64,000 nucleotides of DNA from Candidatus Desulfovibrio kirbyi (GCA_013374015.1 BLLL01000003.1:109842-173841), one strand, 5' to 3'. Shown: positions 1-10,257, counted from the first letter of the stretch. Notes: generated by a model not told the origin, from the sequence alone. Program-made: numbers and translations.

Positions 1-30
1 ATTGCAAAATGTGAATAGTTATTATTGCCC

Positions 31-846
31 TCAAATGAGCGCACTGTCAAGTGGCATCCTTACCCCTGCTTTTCGGAAGCCTCTGTCCGAGATGCTCAAA
101 ATTTTTGGCCCCTGGGGGGTGACAACGATACTGTGTTCAAAATGCGCGGCGTACTGCCCGTCACACGTCACCGCCGTCCAGTTGTCGTCAAGAATTTTCA
201 CTTCATATCCGCCAACGGTGACCATTGGCTCAATGGCAATCACCATACCGTTTTGCAATGTCATGCCGCGCATTGTCTGTCTGAAATTGGGAACTTCCGG
301 TTTTTCATGCATTCTTGTCCCAATGCCGTGCCCCACAAAGCGACGCACAACATTGAAGCCTGCGGTTTCCACATATTCTTGTACGGCCGCGCCGATATCA
401 TACACATCATTGCCGGCACGCGCTCTGTCAATGCCCACATAAAGGCTTTCTTCCGTAATCCGCACCAGCTTTGCCGCAGTGTCGCTCACTTCTCCCACAG
501 GCCAGGTGCGCGCTGAATCTCCCACAAAACCCTCAAACACAACACCCATATCAATACTGACGATATCCCCTTCCTGAAGGAGACGGTTTGAAGGAAAACC
601 GTGCACCACCTGCTCATTGACCGAACAACACAGGGCAAACGAAAAACCGTGATAGCCCAGAAAAGCGGGTCTGACCCCATAATCCGCGCACATATCCCGC
701 GCCAGTTCTTCAAGGCGCATTGTCGTTATGCCGGGGGAAATCAGATCACCGGCAGCATCAAGTATGTTTGCCACCATACGATTGGCTTCCCGCAGACTGG
801 CTATTTCATTCTCATTTTTAATAAACGCGCCGTGGTGTTTTTTCAT
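31..846 (-). CDS. map: Methionine aminopeptidase, type I
   Basis: Removes the initiator methionine from new proteins in the cytosol. At 271 aa it is slightly longer than the usual 250-265. The five metal ligands of the family are visible: Asp99 (VSIDMG), Asp110 (VGDSART), His173 (GHGIG), Glu206 (AIEPM) and Glu237 (FEHS). The gene follows secY by 19 bases and is the last gene of the ribosomal run in view. The L36 gene often comes next in such clusters and would lie beyond the left edge; bases 1-30 hold nothing recognisable. The residues after KILSIS form a short C-terminal tail. Confidence 0.96.
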   Translation of the reverse strand: MKKHHGAFIKNENEIASLREANRMVANILDAAGDLISPGITTMRLEELARDMCADYGVRPAFLGYHGFSFALCCSVNEQVVHGFPSNRLLQEGDIVSIDMGVVFEGFVGDSARTWPVGEVSDTAAKLVRITEESLYVGIDRARAGNDVYDIGAAVQEYVETAGFNVVRRFVGHGIGTRMHEKPEVPNFRQTMRGMTLQNGMVIAIEPMVTVGGYEVKILDDNWTAVTCDGQYAAHFEHSIVVTPQGPKILSISDRGFRKAGVRMPLDSALI

Positions 847-865
847 AAATGCGTCACAACGCCCA

Positions 866-2179
866 TCAGCTCTTTCCGGTTTTGCGCACCTTGTGCATCA
901 AACCCTGATATTGGCTTGAAATCATATAGGATTCAACCTGATTCATGAAGTCCATAGCCACGCCCACCAGAATCAGCAGACTGGTGCCGCCAAAATAGAA
1001 GGGCACATTAAAATTGCTGATCAAAAACATGGGCAACAAGGCCACAATAGAAATATACACAGCGCCGGACAAGGTCAGTCGGGAAAGCACAATATCAATA
1101 TATTGCTGTGTCTTATCGCCAGGCCTGATTCCCGGAATAAAGCCGCCGGCCTTTTTTAAATTTTCAGCCATATCCTTTGGGTCAAAAATAATTGCCGTAT
1201 AAAAATAGCAAAAGAAAAATATCAGCGCCACGTAAAGAAGATTATAGGCTATGCCTTGGGGCGAAAAAATTTCCGCTGCCATTTTTATGTACGCGTTGTC
1301 GGAAAACTGCCCGATTGTAGCCGGAAAAAGCAGGAGAGAGGAAGCAAAAATAGGGGGAATAACGCCGGCGGTGTTCATGCGTAGCGGTAAATGCGAATTT
1401 TGGCCGCCAAACATCTTGCGGCCTATCTGGCGTTTCGCATAACTTATCGGAATACGCCGCTGAGCGCGTTCCACAAAAACAATGCACACCGTGACAGCCC
1501 CCATCATAACCAGAATAATCACCGCCATAAAAATACTCATGTCTCCGGCAGTTATCAGGGCTGCCGACTGGATAATGGCGCGGGGAATACCCACTACGAT
1601 TCCGCAGAAAATAATCAAAGAGATGCCGTTGCCGATACCGCGCTCTGTGATCTGCTCTCCCAGCCACATAACCAGCACAGAACCGGCAACAAAGGTTGTC
1701 ATGGTCACCATGCGGAAATGCCAGCCAGGAGCAAGCACGACCGGCGTTCCAACGGGGCTTGTCATATTTTCAAGGCCAACGGCAAAACCCAAGCCCTGAA
1801 TACACGTTATCAATACCATCAAATACCGGGTGTACTGGGTAATTTTGCGACGACCGGACTGCCCTTCTTCCTTGGACATACGCTTAATTTCCGGACTGAC
1901 AACCTGCAAAAGCTGCATGATAATGGAAGCTGAAATATAGGGCATGACGCCCAGCGCAAATACGGAAACATTACTCAGCCCACCGCCGGAAAACATATCA
2001 AAAAGGCTGAAAAGAGTGCCTGCCATACTTTCAAAAAAAGAGGCGAGCGCTGACGCGTCAACGCCCGGCACAGGGACATGCACACCGATCCTGTAGCAAC
2101 ATAAAATAAAAAAAGTCCAGCCCAGGCGCTTTGCCAGAGCCGGCTGATCCGCCATTGTATTTGCCGATCCTGCCGCCAT
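866..2179 (-). CDS. secY: Preprotein translocase subunit SecY
   Basis: Channel subunit of the Sec translocon in the inner membrane. The 437 aa match the family size. About ten hydrophobic segments can be seen, starting with the one after the N-terminal AKRLGW. The conserved GIRPGDKT loop and the GMPYIS-type segment (LGVMPYISASIIMQ) are present, and the C-terminus ends in a basic cytoplasmic tail. It sits 46 bases after rplO, the usual position at the end of the spc-type operon, so translation of the channel is tied to ribosomal protein supply. Confidence 0.97.
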   Translation of the reverse strand: MAAGSANTMADQPALAKRLGWTFFILCCYRIGVHVPVPGVDASALASFFESMAGTLFSLFDMFSGGGLSNVSVFALGVMPYISASIIMQLLQVVSPEIKRMSKEEGQSGRRKITQYTRYLMVLITCIQGLGFAVGLENMTSPVGTPVVLAPGWHFRMVTMTTFVAGSVLVMWLGEQITERGIGNGISLIIFCGIVVGIPRAIIQSAALITAGDMSIFMAVIILVMMGAVTVCIVFVERAQRRIPISYAKRQIGRKMFGGQNSHLPLRMNTAGVIPPIFASSLLLFPATIGQFSDNAYIKMAAEIFSPQGIAYNLLYVALIFFFCYFYTAIIFDPKDMAENLKKAGGFIPGIRPGDKTQQYIDIVLSRLTLSGAVYISIVALLPMFLISNFNVPFYFGGTSLLILVGVAMDFMNQVESYMISSQYQGLMHKVRKTGKS

Positions 2180-2225
2180 GAATGACTCTTTTTGTACGAC
2201 CGGCCAATCGGGCCGGGAAAGAGAA

Positions 2226-2690
2226 TTATTCCGATTTTGAAGCCGCTTTCAGTTCCGTCACTGCCCCGCCCGCTTGACGAATTTTTTCAGCGGTAGCCAA
2301 GCTGAACCTGTGAGCTTCCACCTTCAGGGGAATTTTCACATCCCCACACGAAAGAATTTTCACGGGCGCGCCTTTGCGGGCAAGTCCACGGTTATAGATA
2401 TCGTCAAGGGTGATAACGTCCTTGCCTTCAAAAGCTTTTGTGAGCGCATCCAGATTAACGACATCGTACACTACCTTGAAAAGAGTATTTTTGAATCCGT
2501 GCTTCGGCAGCCTGCGCTGCAGGGGCATCTGACCGCCCTCAAATCCCGGACGCACACCGCCGCCCGCACGGGCGTTCTGCCCCTTGTGTCCCTTTCCTGC
2601 TGTACAACCCAGTCCCGAACCGGACCCGCGCCCCACACGGCGGCGCGTTTTACGCTCTTCCTTAAACGGATAAAGATCGTGCAATTGCAT
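2226..2690 (-). CDS. rplO: 50S ribosomal protein L15
   Basis: Large-subunit protein that binds 23S rRNA. It has the basic glycine-rich N-terminus ([16 protein letters not shown]) and the GFEGGQMPL motif of L15. I chose the ATG at 2690, which gives MQLHDLYPF, the normal L15 start. The frame stays open to 2708, but that would add residues not found in the family. The product is 154 aa. It is separated from rpmD by 31 bases. Confidence 0.96.
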   Translation of the reverse strand: MQLHDLYPFKEERKTRRRVGRGSGSGLGCTAGKGHKGQNARAGGGVRPGFEGGQMPLQRRLPKHGFKNTLFKVVYDVVNLDALTKAFEGKDVITLDDIYNRGLARKGAPVKILSCGDVKIPLKVEAHRFSLATAEKIRQAGGAVTELKAASKSE

Positions 2691-2721
2691 GATACAAACT
2701 CCCGGCAACTACCTGAAAAAC

Positions 2722-2898
2722 TCAGGACACCACAGCTACAAGATGCGAAATTTTTGCAATAATACCCCGAATGGCAGGGGTGTCCTTAAAAATTTTGACT
2801 GTTTCACGACGCTTCAGGCCAAGAGAATCAAGCATTCTGCGTTGGGCCGGCAGCAAGCCGATACGCGAACGGATGAGTTTGACGGTAATTGCTCCCAT
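2722..2898 (-). CDS. rpmD: 50S ribosomal protein L30
   Basis: A 58-residue protein, the normal size of bacterial L30. It starts at the ATG at 2898 (MGAITVKLIRSRIG) and contains the family core RRMLDSLGLKRRETV and the later DTPAIRGII segment. It ends with TGA at 2722. It lies between rpsE (2-base gap) and rplO, its standard place in the spc operon. The gene is short enough to be missed by length-filtered gene finding. Confidence 0.95.
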   Translation of the reverse strand: MGAITVKLIRSRIGLLPAQRRMLDSLGLKRRETVKIFKDTPAIRGIIAKISHLVAVVS

Positions 2899-2900
2899 GA

Positions 2901-3413
2901 TTATTTCCTCGGAGATTCCAGTTTCTTTCCGCGCAGTATCGAAACATCGTCCGCGCCACGCAGGGAGACAAGACCCTGCATGGTAGCGCGAAGCACATTG
3001 TGAGGATTGTTGGTGCCAATGGCCTTTGTCAGCACATCACGCACTCCGACAGCTTCCATGACGGCGCGTACCGCTCCGCCGGCTATAATGCCGGTGCCTT
3101 CAGAGGCAGGCTTGAGCATAACACGCCCGGCCCCAAAACGCCCAAGAACTTCATAGGGCAACGTGCCTTCCAGCAGGGGCACGCACACACGGTTTTTACG
3201 CGCGCGCTCCGTGGCCTTACGGAGGGCTTCAGGAACCTCCTGAGCCTTGCCCAGACCAAAACCAACGCCGCCCCTGCCGTCGCCTACCACCACAAGAGCA
3301 CTGAAGCTGAATCGCCGACCGCCTTTGACAACTTTTGCCACGCGGTTCAGAAAAACAATCTTTTCAATTTCACCCAGCTCGTTATGCTGCCTTTTCGTAT
3401 TTTCTTGACGCAT
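2901..3413 (-). CDS. rpsE: 30S ribosomal protein S5
   Basis: Small-subunit protein involved in decoding accuracy. The double-stranded RNA-binding part is seen as [19 protein letters not shown] followed by [10 protein letters not shown], and the second S5 domain as [19 protein letters not shown]. The 170 aa are typical. One base separates it from rplR and two bases from rpmD, which points to translational coupling. Confidence 0.97.
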   Translation of the reverse strand: MRQENTKRQHNELGEIEKIVFLNRVAKVVKGGRRFSFSALVVVGDGRGGVGFGLGKAQEVPEALRKATERARKNRVCVPLLEGTLPYEVLGRFGAGRVMLKPASEGTGIIAGGAVRAVMEAVGVRDVLTKAIGTNNPHNVLRATMQGLVSLRGADDVSILRGKKLESPRK

Positions 3414-3414
3414 A

Positions 3415-3774
3415 CTAGAACTCCAGACCGCCCTCGCGGGCGCTATCGGCTACAGCCTTAATACGACCGTGATAGAGGTACCCGTTACGATCAAACACCA
3501 CCTGCCCAATATTTTTTTCTTTTGCAAGACGGGCAATTTCCCTGCCCACATGTTCCGCGCCGCTCTTGTTGCAGTGCAGCCCCGCATCGGCCTTTGCAAG
3601 CGCAAGGGTAGAGGCTGCGGTCAAAACAGCGCCGGCAGCGTCGTTGACTATCTGCGCATAAATGTGCAGGTTTGACCTGTACACAACAAGACGCGGCCTG
3701 TCCGCAGTGCCGTTCACCTTTTTACGGATACGGACTTTACGGCGTTGCCGGGATTCGTTCTTTGATAACTGCAT
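3415..3774 (-). CDS. rplR: 50S ribosomal protein L18
   Basis: Binds 5S rRNA in the central protuberance. At 119 aa it is the usual size. The family pattern is [13 protein letters not shown], then [16 protein letters not shown], and the end [20 protein letters not shown]. It starts nine bases after rplF. Confidence 0.97.
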   Translation of the reverse strand: MQLSKNESRQRRKVRIRKKVNGTADRPRLVVYRSNLHIYAQIVNDAAGAVLTAASTLALAKADAGLHCNKSGAEHVGREIARLAKEKNIGQVVFDRNGYLYHGRIKAVADSAREGGLEF

Positions 3775-3783
3775 ATGCGCCTC

Positions 3784-4323
3784 TTACTTTTTGCCGCCGG
3801 ACTTGCCCACCTTACGGCGTATAGTTTCGGTTACATATTTGATACCCTTGCCCTTGTACGGCTCAGGCTTGCGTATACGTCGAATTCTGGCGGCAAATTC
3901 ACCCACAAGTCCCTTGTTCAGTCCGATAATCGTCAATATCTGCCCTTCGGCAACAGCCTTAAGCCCATCCGGCAATTCCACCAAGACAGGATGAGAAAAT
4001 CCAACAGCCAGTTCTATCATATTGCCTTTGACCGCCACGCGATAGCCGACACCGATAACTTCAAGCGCCTTGGAAAAGCCCTTGGTCACACCCTCAATGC
4101 AGTTTGCAAGCAAAGTGCGACGCAGACCGTGCTGGGAACGGCTTTGCCGGCTTTCCTCATACCGTGTCAACGTCACGCGCCCGTCACCCACTTCATACTT
4201 GAGCAGGGGTGAAACCGGCGTGCTCAGTACGCCCTTTGGACCTCTAACTTCCACAACATCCGACCCAACCCGGACTTCAACGCCAGCCGGGAGAGGGATG
4301 GGCAGTTTGCCTATTCTTGACAT
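3784..4323 (-). CDS. rplF: 50S ribosomal protein L6
   Basis: Large-subunit protein near the factor-binding site. I placed the start at the ATG at 4323 because MSRIGKLPIPLPAGVEV is the standard L6 beginning. The longer open frame up to 4377 overlaps the tail of rpsH and would add 18 foreign residues. The C-terminus carries the conserved EPYKGKGIKY motif. The product is 179 aa. Confidence 0.96.
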   Translation of the reverse strand: MSRIGKLPIPLPAGVEVRVGSDVVEVRGPKGVLSTPVSPLLKYEVGDGRVTLTRYEESRQSRSQHGLRRTLLANCIEGVTKGFSKALEVIGVGYRVAVKGNMIELAVGFSHPVLVELPDGLKAVAEGQILTIIGLNKGLVGEFAARIRRIRKPEPYKGKGIKYVTETIRRKVGKSGGKK

Positions 4324-4333
4324 GCTACACCGC

Positions 4334-4714
4334 CTACCAGATTGCACACAAAAGTTCACCGCCCACCTTTTTCTCATGCGCGGTCATTCCGTCCAGCACG
4401 CCACTGGAGGTGGACAAAATGCAAATGCCAAGACCGTTTTGCACCTTGGGTATTCTGCGTGCGTTCACATATATCCGGCGACCCGGCGTGCTCACCCGTT
4501 TCAGGCCGCTGATAACGGGTTTGCCTTTTTGATAGCGCAATTTGAGCGTGATTGTGCCATCAGCCGCTGTCACCTCTTCAACATAGCCTTCCTGTTTGAG
4601 AATTGCGGCCAATGCTCCCTTTATCTTTGAACACGGAATGCGCACTTCCTTGTGAAGCGCCATATGCGCGTTGCGAATACGGGTGAGCATATCCGCAATG
4701 GGATCTGTCAACAT
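4334..4714 (-). CDS. rpsH: 30S ribosomal protein S8
   Basis: Binds the central domain of 16S rRNA. The start at 4714 gives MLTDPIADMLTRIRNA, the classic S8 opening, with AGGAG a few bases upstream. The C-terminal signature STSSGVLDG and GGELL is present. The product is 126 aa. A 96-base gap separates it from rpsN, the widest within the ribosomal run. I see no clear promoter or terminator in that gap. Confidence 0.96.
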   Translation of the reverse strand: MLTDPIADMLTRIRNAHMALHKEVRIPCSKIKGALAAILKQEGYVEEVTAADGTITLKLRYQKGKPVISGLKRVSTPGRRIYVNARRIPKVQNGLGICILSTSSGVLDGMTAHEKKVGGELLCAIW

Positions 4715-4810
4715 ACAAAACTCCTGAAAAATTAGGGTTAGCGGCCCCATGCCCCACTTCCCGCAAACACGCTCTATGCCGCGCACAGCAGCCAATAAAC
4801 ACAATTTAGT

Positions 4811-4996
4811 CTACCAACTGGACTTGCGCACGCCGGGCAGCTCGCCGTGCAACGCCATGCTGCGAAAACATATACGACAAATGCCGAACTGACGCAAAAA
4901 AGCCCTGGGGCGTCCACACAACGGACAACGATTATAGGACCTTGAACTGAACTTGGCCTTGCGTTGTGCCTTCACTTCCAGCGAAGTACGCGACAT
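4811..4996 (-). CDS. rpsN: 30S ribosomal protein S14, zinc-binding type
   Basis: A 61-residue S14 of the short zinc-ribbon type. Two cysteine pairs are visible: CPLC (NRCPLCGRP) and CRIC (GICRICFR). Organisms carrying this form depend on zinc for it, and some also hold a zinc-free paralogue elsewhere, which is not visible here. The core ends in the conserved [11 protein letters not shown]. It is 35 bases after rplE. Confidence 0.96.
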   Translation of the reverse strand: MSRTSLEVKAQRKAKFSSRSYNRCPLCGRPRAFLRQFGICRICFRSMALHGELPGVRKSSW

Positions 4997-5031
4997 AATA
5001 AACTCCTGAGTAATTTTTAATCTGGCGACAC

Positions 5032-5571
5032 TTATTTACGAAACGGCATGCCAAGATGATCCAAAAGAAATTTTCCTTCTTTGTCCGTATCAGCAGAGGT
5101 CACAATAGTAATATTCATGCCCTTGGGGTTCTCCACACGATCAATTTCAAGATCGGGAAAAATAGTGTGTTCTTTAATGCCAAGAGTAAAATTACCGCGC
5201 CCGTCAAAACCTCTGTCCGAAATTCCGCGAAAATCTCTCACTCGTGGCAGGGCAAAATTCACCAACTTGTCCAAAAAATCCCACATGCGGTCATGGCGCA
5301 GTGTGACGCGAGCGCCAATGGGCATACCTTCCCTGAGTTTGAAAGAAGCAATGGATTTTTTCGCGCGCGTTACCACAGCCTTTTGTCCGGCAATGGCTGT
5401 CAGCTCGACCACGGCTTCTTCCATCATCTTGTTGTTCTGCGTAGCGGCGCCCAAGCCGATGTTCAGAGAGATTTTTTTAATTCCTGGAAGCTGCATGACG
5501 GAAGTATAGTTAAACTCCTTTTGCAGTACAGGAATCACATTCTCTCTATATATCTTTTCAAGGCGTGTCAT
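5032..5571 (-). CDS. rplE: 50S ribosomal protein L5
   Basis: 5S rRNA-binding protein of the large subunit, 179 aa. Recognised by [16 protein letters not shown] near the N-terminus, the [17 protein letters not shown] segment, and the C-terminal [15 protein letters not shown]. Nine bases separate it from rplX, the same spacing as several neighbours. Confidence 0.97.
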   Translation of the reverse strand: MTRLEKIYRENVIPVLQKEFNYTSVMQLPGIKKISLNIGLGAATQNNKMMEEAVVELTAIAGQKAVVTRAKKSIASFKLREGMPIGARVTLRHDRMWDFLDKLVNFALPRVRDFRGISDRGFDGRGNFTLGIKEHTIFPDLEIDRVENPKGMNITIVTSADTDKEGKFLLDHLGMPFRK

Positions 5572-5580
5572 CGTATCACC

Positions 5581-5913
5581 TTATCCCATAACTTCGTTGC
5601 ACTTTTTGCAAAAGCGCACCTTCTTTTGCGCGCCGTTTACCTCAACATGCCTGTACCCCACCCTAGTGGGCTTGCCGCAGGCAGAGCAGACCAGCATAAC
5701 ATTGGAAATATGGATCGGCATTTCCTTTTCCACTATGCCTCCCGCTTGCTGGGCATAAGGATTGGGACGCGTGTGGCGTTTGACCACATTGGTTTTTTCC
5801 ACCAGCACTCGATCTTTTTTACGCAGAATTTTTAATACCTTACCAATCTTTCCCATATTCCTGCCGGCAACCACCATCACCTTGTCGTCCTGACGGATTC
5901 GATACGCTTTCAT
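5581..5913 (-). CDS. rplX: 50S ribosomal protein L24 with two CxxC pairs
   Basis: Assembly-initiating protein of the large subunit. The N-terminal KOW motif is seen as [17 protein letters not shown]. The C-terminal half has two cysteine pairs, CSAC and CKKC, forming a likely zinc site that the E. coli protein lacks. Start at 5913 is preceded by AGGAG with good spacing. Length is 110 aa. Confidence 0.96.
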   Translation of the reverse strand: MKAYRIRQDDKVMVVAGRNMGKIGKVLKILRKKDRVLVEKTNVVKRHTRPNPYAQQAGGIVEKEMPIHISNVMLVCSACGKPTRVGYRHVEVNGAQKKVRFCKKCNEVMG

Positions 5914-5922
5914 AACGGTCTC

Positions 5923-6291
5923 CTACAACACTTCAGGCGCAAGGGATACGATTTTCATAAAATTCTGCGCGCGCAACTCACGCGCTACAGGGCCAAAAAT
6001 ACGCGTCCCCACAGGTTCGCCCTGTGCCGAAAGCAACACAGCGGCATTGCCGTCAAACTTGATATAGGAACCGTCCACGCGCCGCACTTCCTTGGCGGTA
6101 CGCACAATCACCGCCTTCATCACGTCGCCCTTTTTGACCTTGCTGTGTGGCATCGCCTCTTTGACGGAAACCACAATGACATCGCCCACAGAAGCATAGC
6201 GGCGGTGCGAACCGCCCAGCACCTTGATGCAGGCTACTTTTTTGGCGCCGGAATTGTCAGCCACCTGCAACATTGTCTCTACCTGGATCAT
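5923..6291 (-). CDS. rplN: 50S ribosomal protein L14
   Basis: A 122-residue protein of the subunit interface. The N-terminus [17 protein letters not shown] and the conserved [13 protein letters not shown] and FGPVARELR segments identify L14. The tail IVSLAPEVL is the normal end. It is nine bases after rpsQ. Confidence 0.97.
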   Translation of the reverse strand: MIQVETMLQVADNSGAKKVACIKVLGGSHRRYASVGDVIVVSVKEAMPHSKVKKGDVMKAVIVRTAKEVRRVDGSYIKFDGNAAVLLSAQGEPVGTRIFGPVARELRAQNFMKIVSLAPEVL

Positions 6292-6300
6292 AACACCATC

Positions 6301-6567
6301 CTACACTGCTTTTTCAATAATGGAGAGCAAATGCCAACGCTTGTTGCGCGACAGGGGACGAAACTCCACAATCCTGACCTTGTCCCCCGCACCGCATTCG
6401 TTCATCGGGTCATGCGCGGTGAACTTCTTGCGGCGCCTCACATACTTTTTGAGCAGAGGGTGTTTGACCAAGGTTTCAACGCGCACAACAATGGTTTTGT
6501 CATTCTTGTCGCTTACCACGATGCCGGTCAATTTTCTGCCTTTGCGGTTTTCCAGAACTTGCATCAT
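6301..6567 (-). CDS. rpsQ: 30S ribosomal protein S17
   Basis: Binds the 5' domain of 16S rRNA. The OB-fold pattern is clear: RKLTGIVVSDKNDKTIVVRV, then the KKYVRRRKKFTAHD loop and the GDKVRIVEFRPLS strand. Length is 88 aa. The first ATG overlaps the rpmC stop by four bases (ATGA), so translation is probably coupled. A second Met follows directly and could also serve. Confidence 0.96.
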   Translation of the reverse strand: MMQVLENRKGRKLTGIVVSDKNDKTIVVRVETLVKHPLLKKYVRRRKKFTAHDPMNECGAGDKVRIVEFRPLSRNKRWHLLSIIEKAV

Positions 6568-6800
6568 AACCCACTCAATTCCTTTTCGTTCAATAAAGTC
6601 GCCATACGCGCCACCTGCCTTCGCAAGCCCTTGAGCGCAGAAGTATTTTCAAGTTGGGCAACCGCGTGCTTCAGACGAGCTGTCATCAACTGCTGACGCT
6701 GCTCAACAAGTTTTGCGCGCAACTCATCAATCCCAAATTCGCGAATATCAGCTGCGGACAGGAAAACGACAGCATCGCCTTTTTTTTTCTTGGCGGCCAT
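6564..6800 (-). CDS. rpmC: 50S ribosomal protein L29
   Basis: Large-subunit protein near the tunnel exit. The family core is IDELRAKLVEQRQQLMTARLKHA. The 78 aa are about 12-15 longer than most L29, because of a lysine-rich N-terminus (AAKKKKGDAVV). No closer start codon fits the spacing to rplP (one base) better than the ATG at 6800. Overlaps rpsQ by four bases. Confidence 0.94.
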   Translation of the reverse strand: MAAKKKKGDAVVFLSAADIREFGIDELRAKLVEQRQQLMTARLKHAVAQLENTSALKGLRRQVARMATLLNEKELSGL

Positions 6801-6801
6801 T

Positions 6802-7215
6802 TCAGACGCCCTCCTTTACCACAATAATTGTCTTGACGGACAACTTATGGGCAGCACGCGTCAACGCTTCACGCGCCAAATCAAGACTGATACCCTTGAT
6901 TTCATACAGCACGCGGCCAGGCTTTACCGGCGCGCACCAGCCAACCGGCGCGCCCTTACCGGAACCCTGTCGTGTTTCCAGTGGCTTGGCTGTCACGGGG
7001 CGGTCAGGGAAAACACGTATCCACACTTTCCCGCCGCGTTTGATATGCCGCATCATTGCAATACGCGCCGCCTCAATCTGCTGGCTGGACAAATGCCCGT
7101 GCTCAACGGCCTTCAATCCAATATCACCAAAAGCTATTGATGCCCCGCGACACGCAAGACCACGAAGACGGCCTTTTTGCCATTTGCGAAATTTAACCTT
7201 TTTTGGCGCAAGCAT
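6802..7215 (-). CDS. rplP: 50S ribosomal protein L16
   Basis: Helps position A-site tRNA. The signature segments are [16 protein letters not shown], the [20 protein letters not shown] core and [15 protein letters not shown]. Length is 137 aa, the normal size. Its ATG overlaps the rpsC stop by one base (TAATG). Confidence 0.97.
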   Translation of the reverse strand: MLAPKKVKFRKWQKGRLRGLACRGASIAFGDIGLKAVEHGHLSSQQIEAARIAMMRHIKRGGKVWIRVFPDRPVTAKPLETRQGSGKGAPVGWCAPVKPGRVLYEIKGISLDLAREALTRAAHKLSVKTIIVVKEGV

Positions 7216-7856
7216 TATTTTTCAACCTCTTTATCAAGGATTTCACCCTTGTATATCCACACTTTTACGCCAATAATACCGTACGTTGTGCGCGCTTCGG
7301 CAAAACCATAATCAATATTGGCGCGCAACGTCTGCAATGGCACACGCCCGTCACGATACCATTCCGTACGGGCTATTTCCGCGCCGGCCAAACGTCCCGC
7401 GCACATCACCTTGATGCCCTCTCCTCCAAATTTGCGCGCCATCGAAATAGTACGCTTCATCGCCCGCCTGAATGCCACACGGCGCTCCAACTGCTGGGCG
7501 ATATTCTCGGCAACAAGCTGAGCTTCCACCTCCGGACGGCGTATTTCATTGACTTCTAGGGCGAACTCCCGTCCAAATCTGCGGCGCAAATCTCCGCGCA
7601 ATTTCTCAATTTCAATACCCTTACGTCCGATCACGATACCGGGACGGGCTGTAAACAACACCAGACGCACCTTGCCGCCCGCGCGTTCAATCTCGATTCT
7701 GGAAAGGCCAGCATGATACAAAAGTTTTTTGACAAAGGTACGGATTTTGCTGTCTTCATAAACAAGGGCAGGATATTCCTTTTTGCTGAACCAGCGGGAC
7801 TGCCAGCTTTTGTTGTATCCAAGCCGGAAGCCGAACGGATGTACTTTTTGACCCAT
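7215..7856 (-). CDS. rpsC: 30S ribosomal protein S3
   Basis: mRNA-entry protein of the small subunit, 213 aa. It starts [13 protein letters not shown], the standard S3 N-terminus. The KH domain motif is [15 protein letters not shown], and the C-terminal domain has [20 protein letters not shown]. It is two bases after rplV. Confidence 0.97.
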   Translation of the reverse strand: MGQKVHPFGFRLGYNKSWQSRWFSKKEYPALVYEDSKIRTFVKKLLYHAGLSRIEIERAGGKVRLVLFTARPGIVIGRKGIEIEKLRGDLRRRFGREFALEVNEIRRPEVEAQLVAENIAQQLERRVAFRRAMKRTISMARKFGGEGIKVMCAGRLAGAEIARTEWYRDGRVPLQTLRANIDYGFAEARTTYGIIGVKVWIYKGEILDKEVEK

Positions 7857-7858
7857 AG

Positions 7859-8197
7859 CTATTCCTGCCCTTCTGCAAGTATAACAGTGATATGACTCGT
7901 GCGTTTGCGAATTCTGCCTGCGCGTCCCTGAGCACGGGGCATAAAGCGCTTCCAGGCGGGACCTTCATTGACAATAATCTCGTGTACCCTCAATGCGTCC
8001 ACATCCACGCCGCCCAACTGGGTGGCATTGGCAAGCGCGCTCTTCATCACGCCATAAAGCACGCCAGCCGGCTTGTTGGGAGTAAAGCGCAATATATTGA
8101 TGGCTTCCTCTACCCACAAGCCCATGACATTACCGGCGACAAGACGGGTTTTGCGCGGTGAAACGCGCTGGTACTTCGCAACTGCTTTTGCTTGCAT
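7859..8197 (-). CDS. rplV: 50S ribosomal protein L22
   Basis: Lines the nascent peptide tunnel. At 112 aa it is typical. The motif [15 protein letters not shown], the [12 protein letters not shown] segment and the hairpin [17 protein letters not shown] identify it. It lies nine bases after rpsS. Confidence 0.97.
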   Translation of the reverse strand: MQAKAVAKYQRVSPRKTRLVAGNVMGLWVEEAINILRFTPNKPAGVLYGVMKSALANATQLGGVDVDALRVHEIIVNEGPAWKRFMPRAQGRAGRIRKRTSHITVILAEGQE

Positions 8198-8206
8198 ACT
8201 GAACCC

Positions 8207-8491
8207 CTACTTCTTGCCGGCCTTGGCTTTTCTGTCTGCGGCATGACCATGAAATACACGTGTAGGGGAAAACTCCCCAAGCTTATGCCCTACCATATTT
8301 TCTGTCACGAAAACCGGTACAAACTTTTTCCCGTTGTGCACGGCAAACGTCAAACCCACCATTTCCGGCAGGATGGTCGAGCGACGCGACCACGTTTTCA
8401 GCACACGCCGATCACCGCCGGCAACGGCGGCATCCACTTTTTTTATCAAATGAGCGTCTACAAACGGCCCTTTTTTCAATGATCTCGGCAT
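8207..8491 (-). CDS. rpsS: 30S ribosomal protein S19
   Basis: Small-subunit head protein. It begins [12 protein letters not shown] and carries the signature [27 protein letters not shown]. Length is 94 aa. It follows rplB by nine bases. Confidence 0.97.
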   Translation of the reverse strand: MPRSLKKGPFVDAHLIKKVDAAVAGGDRRVLKTWSRRSTILPEMVGLTFAVHNGKKFVPVFVTENMVGHKLGEFSPTRVFHGHAADRKAKAGKK

Positions 8492-8500
8492 GCGCTACTC

Positions 8501-9331
8501 CTACTTCTGACCACGACGTTTTACTATCAGACGCGAGGAAACTTTCTTTTTGTCACGCGTTTTATAGCCCTTGGCAGGCATGCCCCACGGCGACACCGGA
8601 TGACGCCCGCCGGAACTTCTGCCTTCACCGCCGCCCAGTGGATGATCTATGGGGTTCATGGCCACGCCACGCACACAGGGGCGCCTGCCCAACCAGCGAT
8701 TGCGCCCAGCCTTGCCAAGCGAAATATTTTCATGATGAATATTGCCCAATTGCCCTACTGTTGCCACACAACCGGCCAAAACTCTCCGCACTTCACCGGA
8801 GGGCAAACGCAAAAGCGCGTATTTGCCTTCCTTGGCAATCAACTGGGCATAGGTGCCCGCCGCCCGGCACAACTGCCCGCCCCTGCCGGGATTGAGCTCT
8901 ATATTATGGATCACTGTTCCAACGGGAATACGCGACATTACCAGCGCATTGCCCGGCTTGATATCAGCACCTTCGCCGGCCAGCACCCTGTCCCCCTGCT
9001 TCAGGCCGACAGGAGCCAAAATATAGCGTTTTTCTCCATCTACATAGTACAACAGAGCGATACGGGCTGTACGATTGGGATCGTACTCAATCTGCGCCAC
9101 TCTTGCCTCAATACCCATTTTGTCGCGCCTGAAGTCGATACAGCGGTACAGACGCTTCACTCCGCCGCCGCGCCGGCGGCTTGTAACACGCCCCGCATTG
9201 TTTCGTCCGGATTTTTTGGGCAACCCCTTAGTAAGGGACTTCTCGGGACACGCACGGGTAATTTCCTCAAAATCAGAAACCGTCTGGAAACGGCGGCCCG
9301 CGGAGGTCGGTTTCAACTTAACGACAGCCAT
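8501..9331 (-). CDS. rplB: 50S ribosomal protein L2
   Basis: Peptidyl-transferase-centre protein, 276 aa. The C-terminal signature is intact: [13 protein letters not shown] followed by HPVSPWG and KGYKTR. The second His of the HPHGGGEG pattern seen in many species is Leu here, while the first is kept. It is two bases after rplW. Confidence 0.97.
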   Translation of the reverse strand: MAVVKLKPTSAGRRFQTVSDFEEITRACPEKSLTKGLPKKSGRNNAGRVTSRRRGGGVKRLYRCIDFRRDKMGIEARVAQIEYDPNRTARIALLYYVDGEKRYILAPVGLKQGDRVLAGEGADIKPGNALVMSRIPVGTVIHNIELNPGRGGQLCRAAGTYAQLIAKEGKYALLRLPSGEVRRVLAGCVATVGQLGNIHHENISLGKAGRNRWLGRRPCVRGVAMNPIDHPLGGGEGRSSGGRHPVSPWGMPAKGYKTRDKKKVSSRLIVKRRGQK

Positions 9332-9333
9332 AG

Positions 9334-9624
9334 CTACGCTCCCTCAAAAAACTCAATTTTATCACCTTGTTGCAATGTCACGTACGCTTTCTTCCAACCG
9401 GGTTTTTTACCCACAACACGTCCCTGACGCTTACGGCGCAAAGGCACCCTTCGCACAACATTGACAGCCGTTACTTTTACGTCAAAGGCCTTTTCCACCG
9501 TCCGCCCAATTTCAAGTTTATTAGCGTCAGGGTGCACATAAAAAGCCACCTGCTGCGCGGTGTCCTTGAGCAGGGTCGTTTTTTCCGTCAGCAGAGGTTT
9601 TAGCAATACGTAGGCATTTTCCAT
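9334..9624 (-). CDS. rplW: 50S ribosomal protein L23
   Basis: Tunnel-exit protein that docks SRP and trigger factor. The 96 aa include [13 protein letters not shown] at the N-terminus and the family loop around [16 protein letters not shown]. The first base of the gene directly follows the rplD stop, so there is no gap. Confidence 0.96.
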   Translation of the reverse strand: MENAYVLLKPLLTEKTTLLKDTAQQVAFYVHPDANKLEIGRTVEKAFDVKVTAVNVVRRVPLRRKRQGRVVGKKPGWKKAYVTLQQGDKIEFFEGA

Positions 9625-10257
9625 CTAGGCCCCCTTGCGGGCAAAGCGCGCGTGCAAAGTGTTCACGGTTGCTTCCAGCAACACAAGCTGCCTATGTCTG
9701 AGGATTTCCGTCACACTCAGGCGCTGCGGCGTTGTTGTGGAAAGCCCCGGAATATTACGCGCTGAACGCATCAAATCAGTATTATCTTCAGGGACAACAA
9801 TCAAGGCTTTCGCAAGCCCGAGGGCATCGGCCACCCTGGCAAAATGCTTTGTTTTGGCCTCAGGCAAATCAATGACATTGACCACAAGCAAACCCTCGCT
9901 CGCAAGACGGCTGGAAAGCGCCATTCTCAGGGCAAGCGCCCGCACTTTGCTGTTCACCTTAAGAGAGTAGTCTCTGGGTGACGGGCCAAAAACAACAGCG
10001 CCGCCACGCCATATGGGCGAACGGTTGGAGCCGGAGCGGGCACGGCCTGTGCCCTTTTGCTTCCACGGCTTCGCGCCGCCGCCGGACACAAAGGCACGGG
10101 TCTTTGTGCTGTGCGTGCCAGCACGTTTTGCCGCCATCTGGGCGCGCACAACAAAATTCAGGATTTCAGGCCTTACCTCAACCTCAAAAATATCAGAAGC
10201 AAGCGTCACTTCGCCGCTTTCCCGCTTTTGCTGATCGTATACTTTTACTACAGGCAT
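9625..10257 (-). CDS. rplD: 50S ribosomal protein L4
   Basis: Early assembly protein that in E. coli also represses the S10 operon. The 210 aa contain the extended loop GGAKPWKQKGTGRARSGS and the RALALRMALSSRL helix. Whether it regulates its own operon here is not shown: the leader upstream of rpsJ is short and I see no E. coli-like L4 target. Confidence 0.97.
   Translation of the reverse strand: MPVVKVYDQQKRESGEVTLASDIFEVEVRPEILNFVVRAQMAAKRAGTHSTKTRAFVSGGGAKPWKQKGTGRARSGSNRSPIWRGGAVVFGPSPRDYSLKVNSKVRALALRMALSSRLASEGLLVVNVIDLPEAKTKHFARVADALGLAKALIVVPEDNTDLMRSARNIPGLSTTTPQRLSVTEILRHRQLVLLEATVNTLHARFARKGA

Noticed and set aside
4715..4810. 96-base gap between rpsN and rpsH as a possible regulatory leader
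   Set aside because: No convincing promoter, stem or ribosomal-protein target could be drawn by eye.
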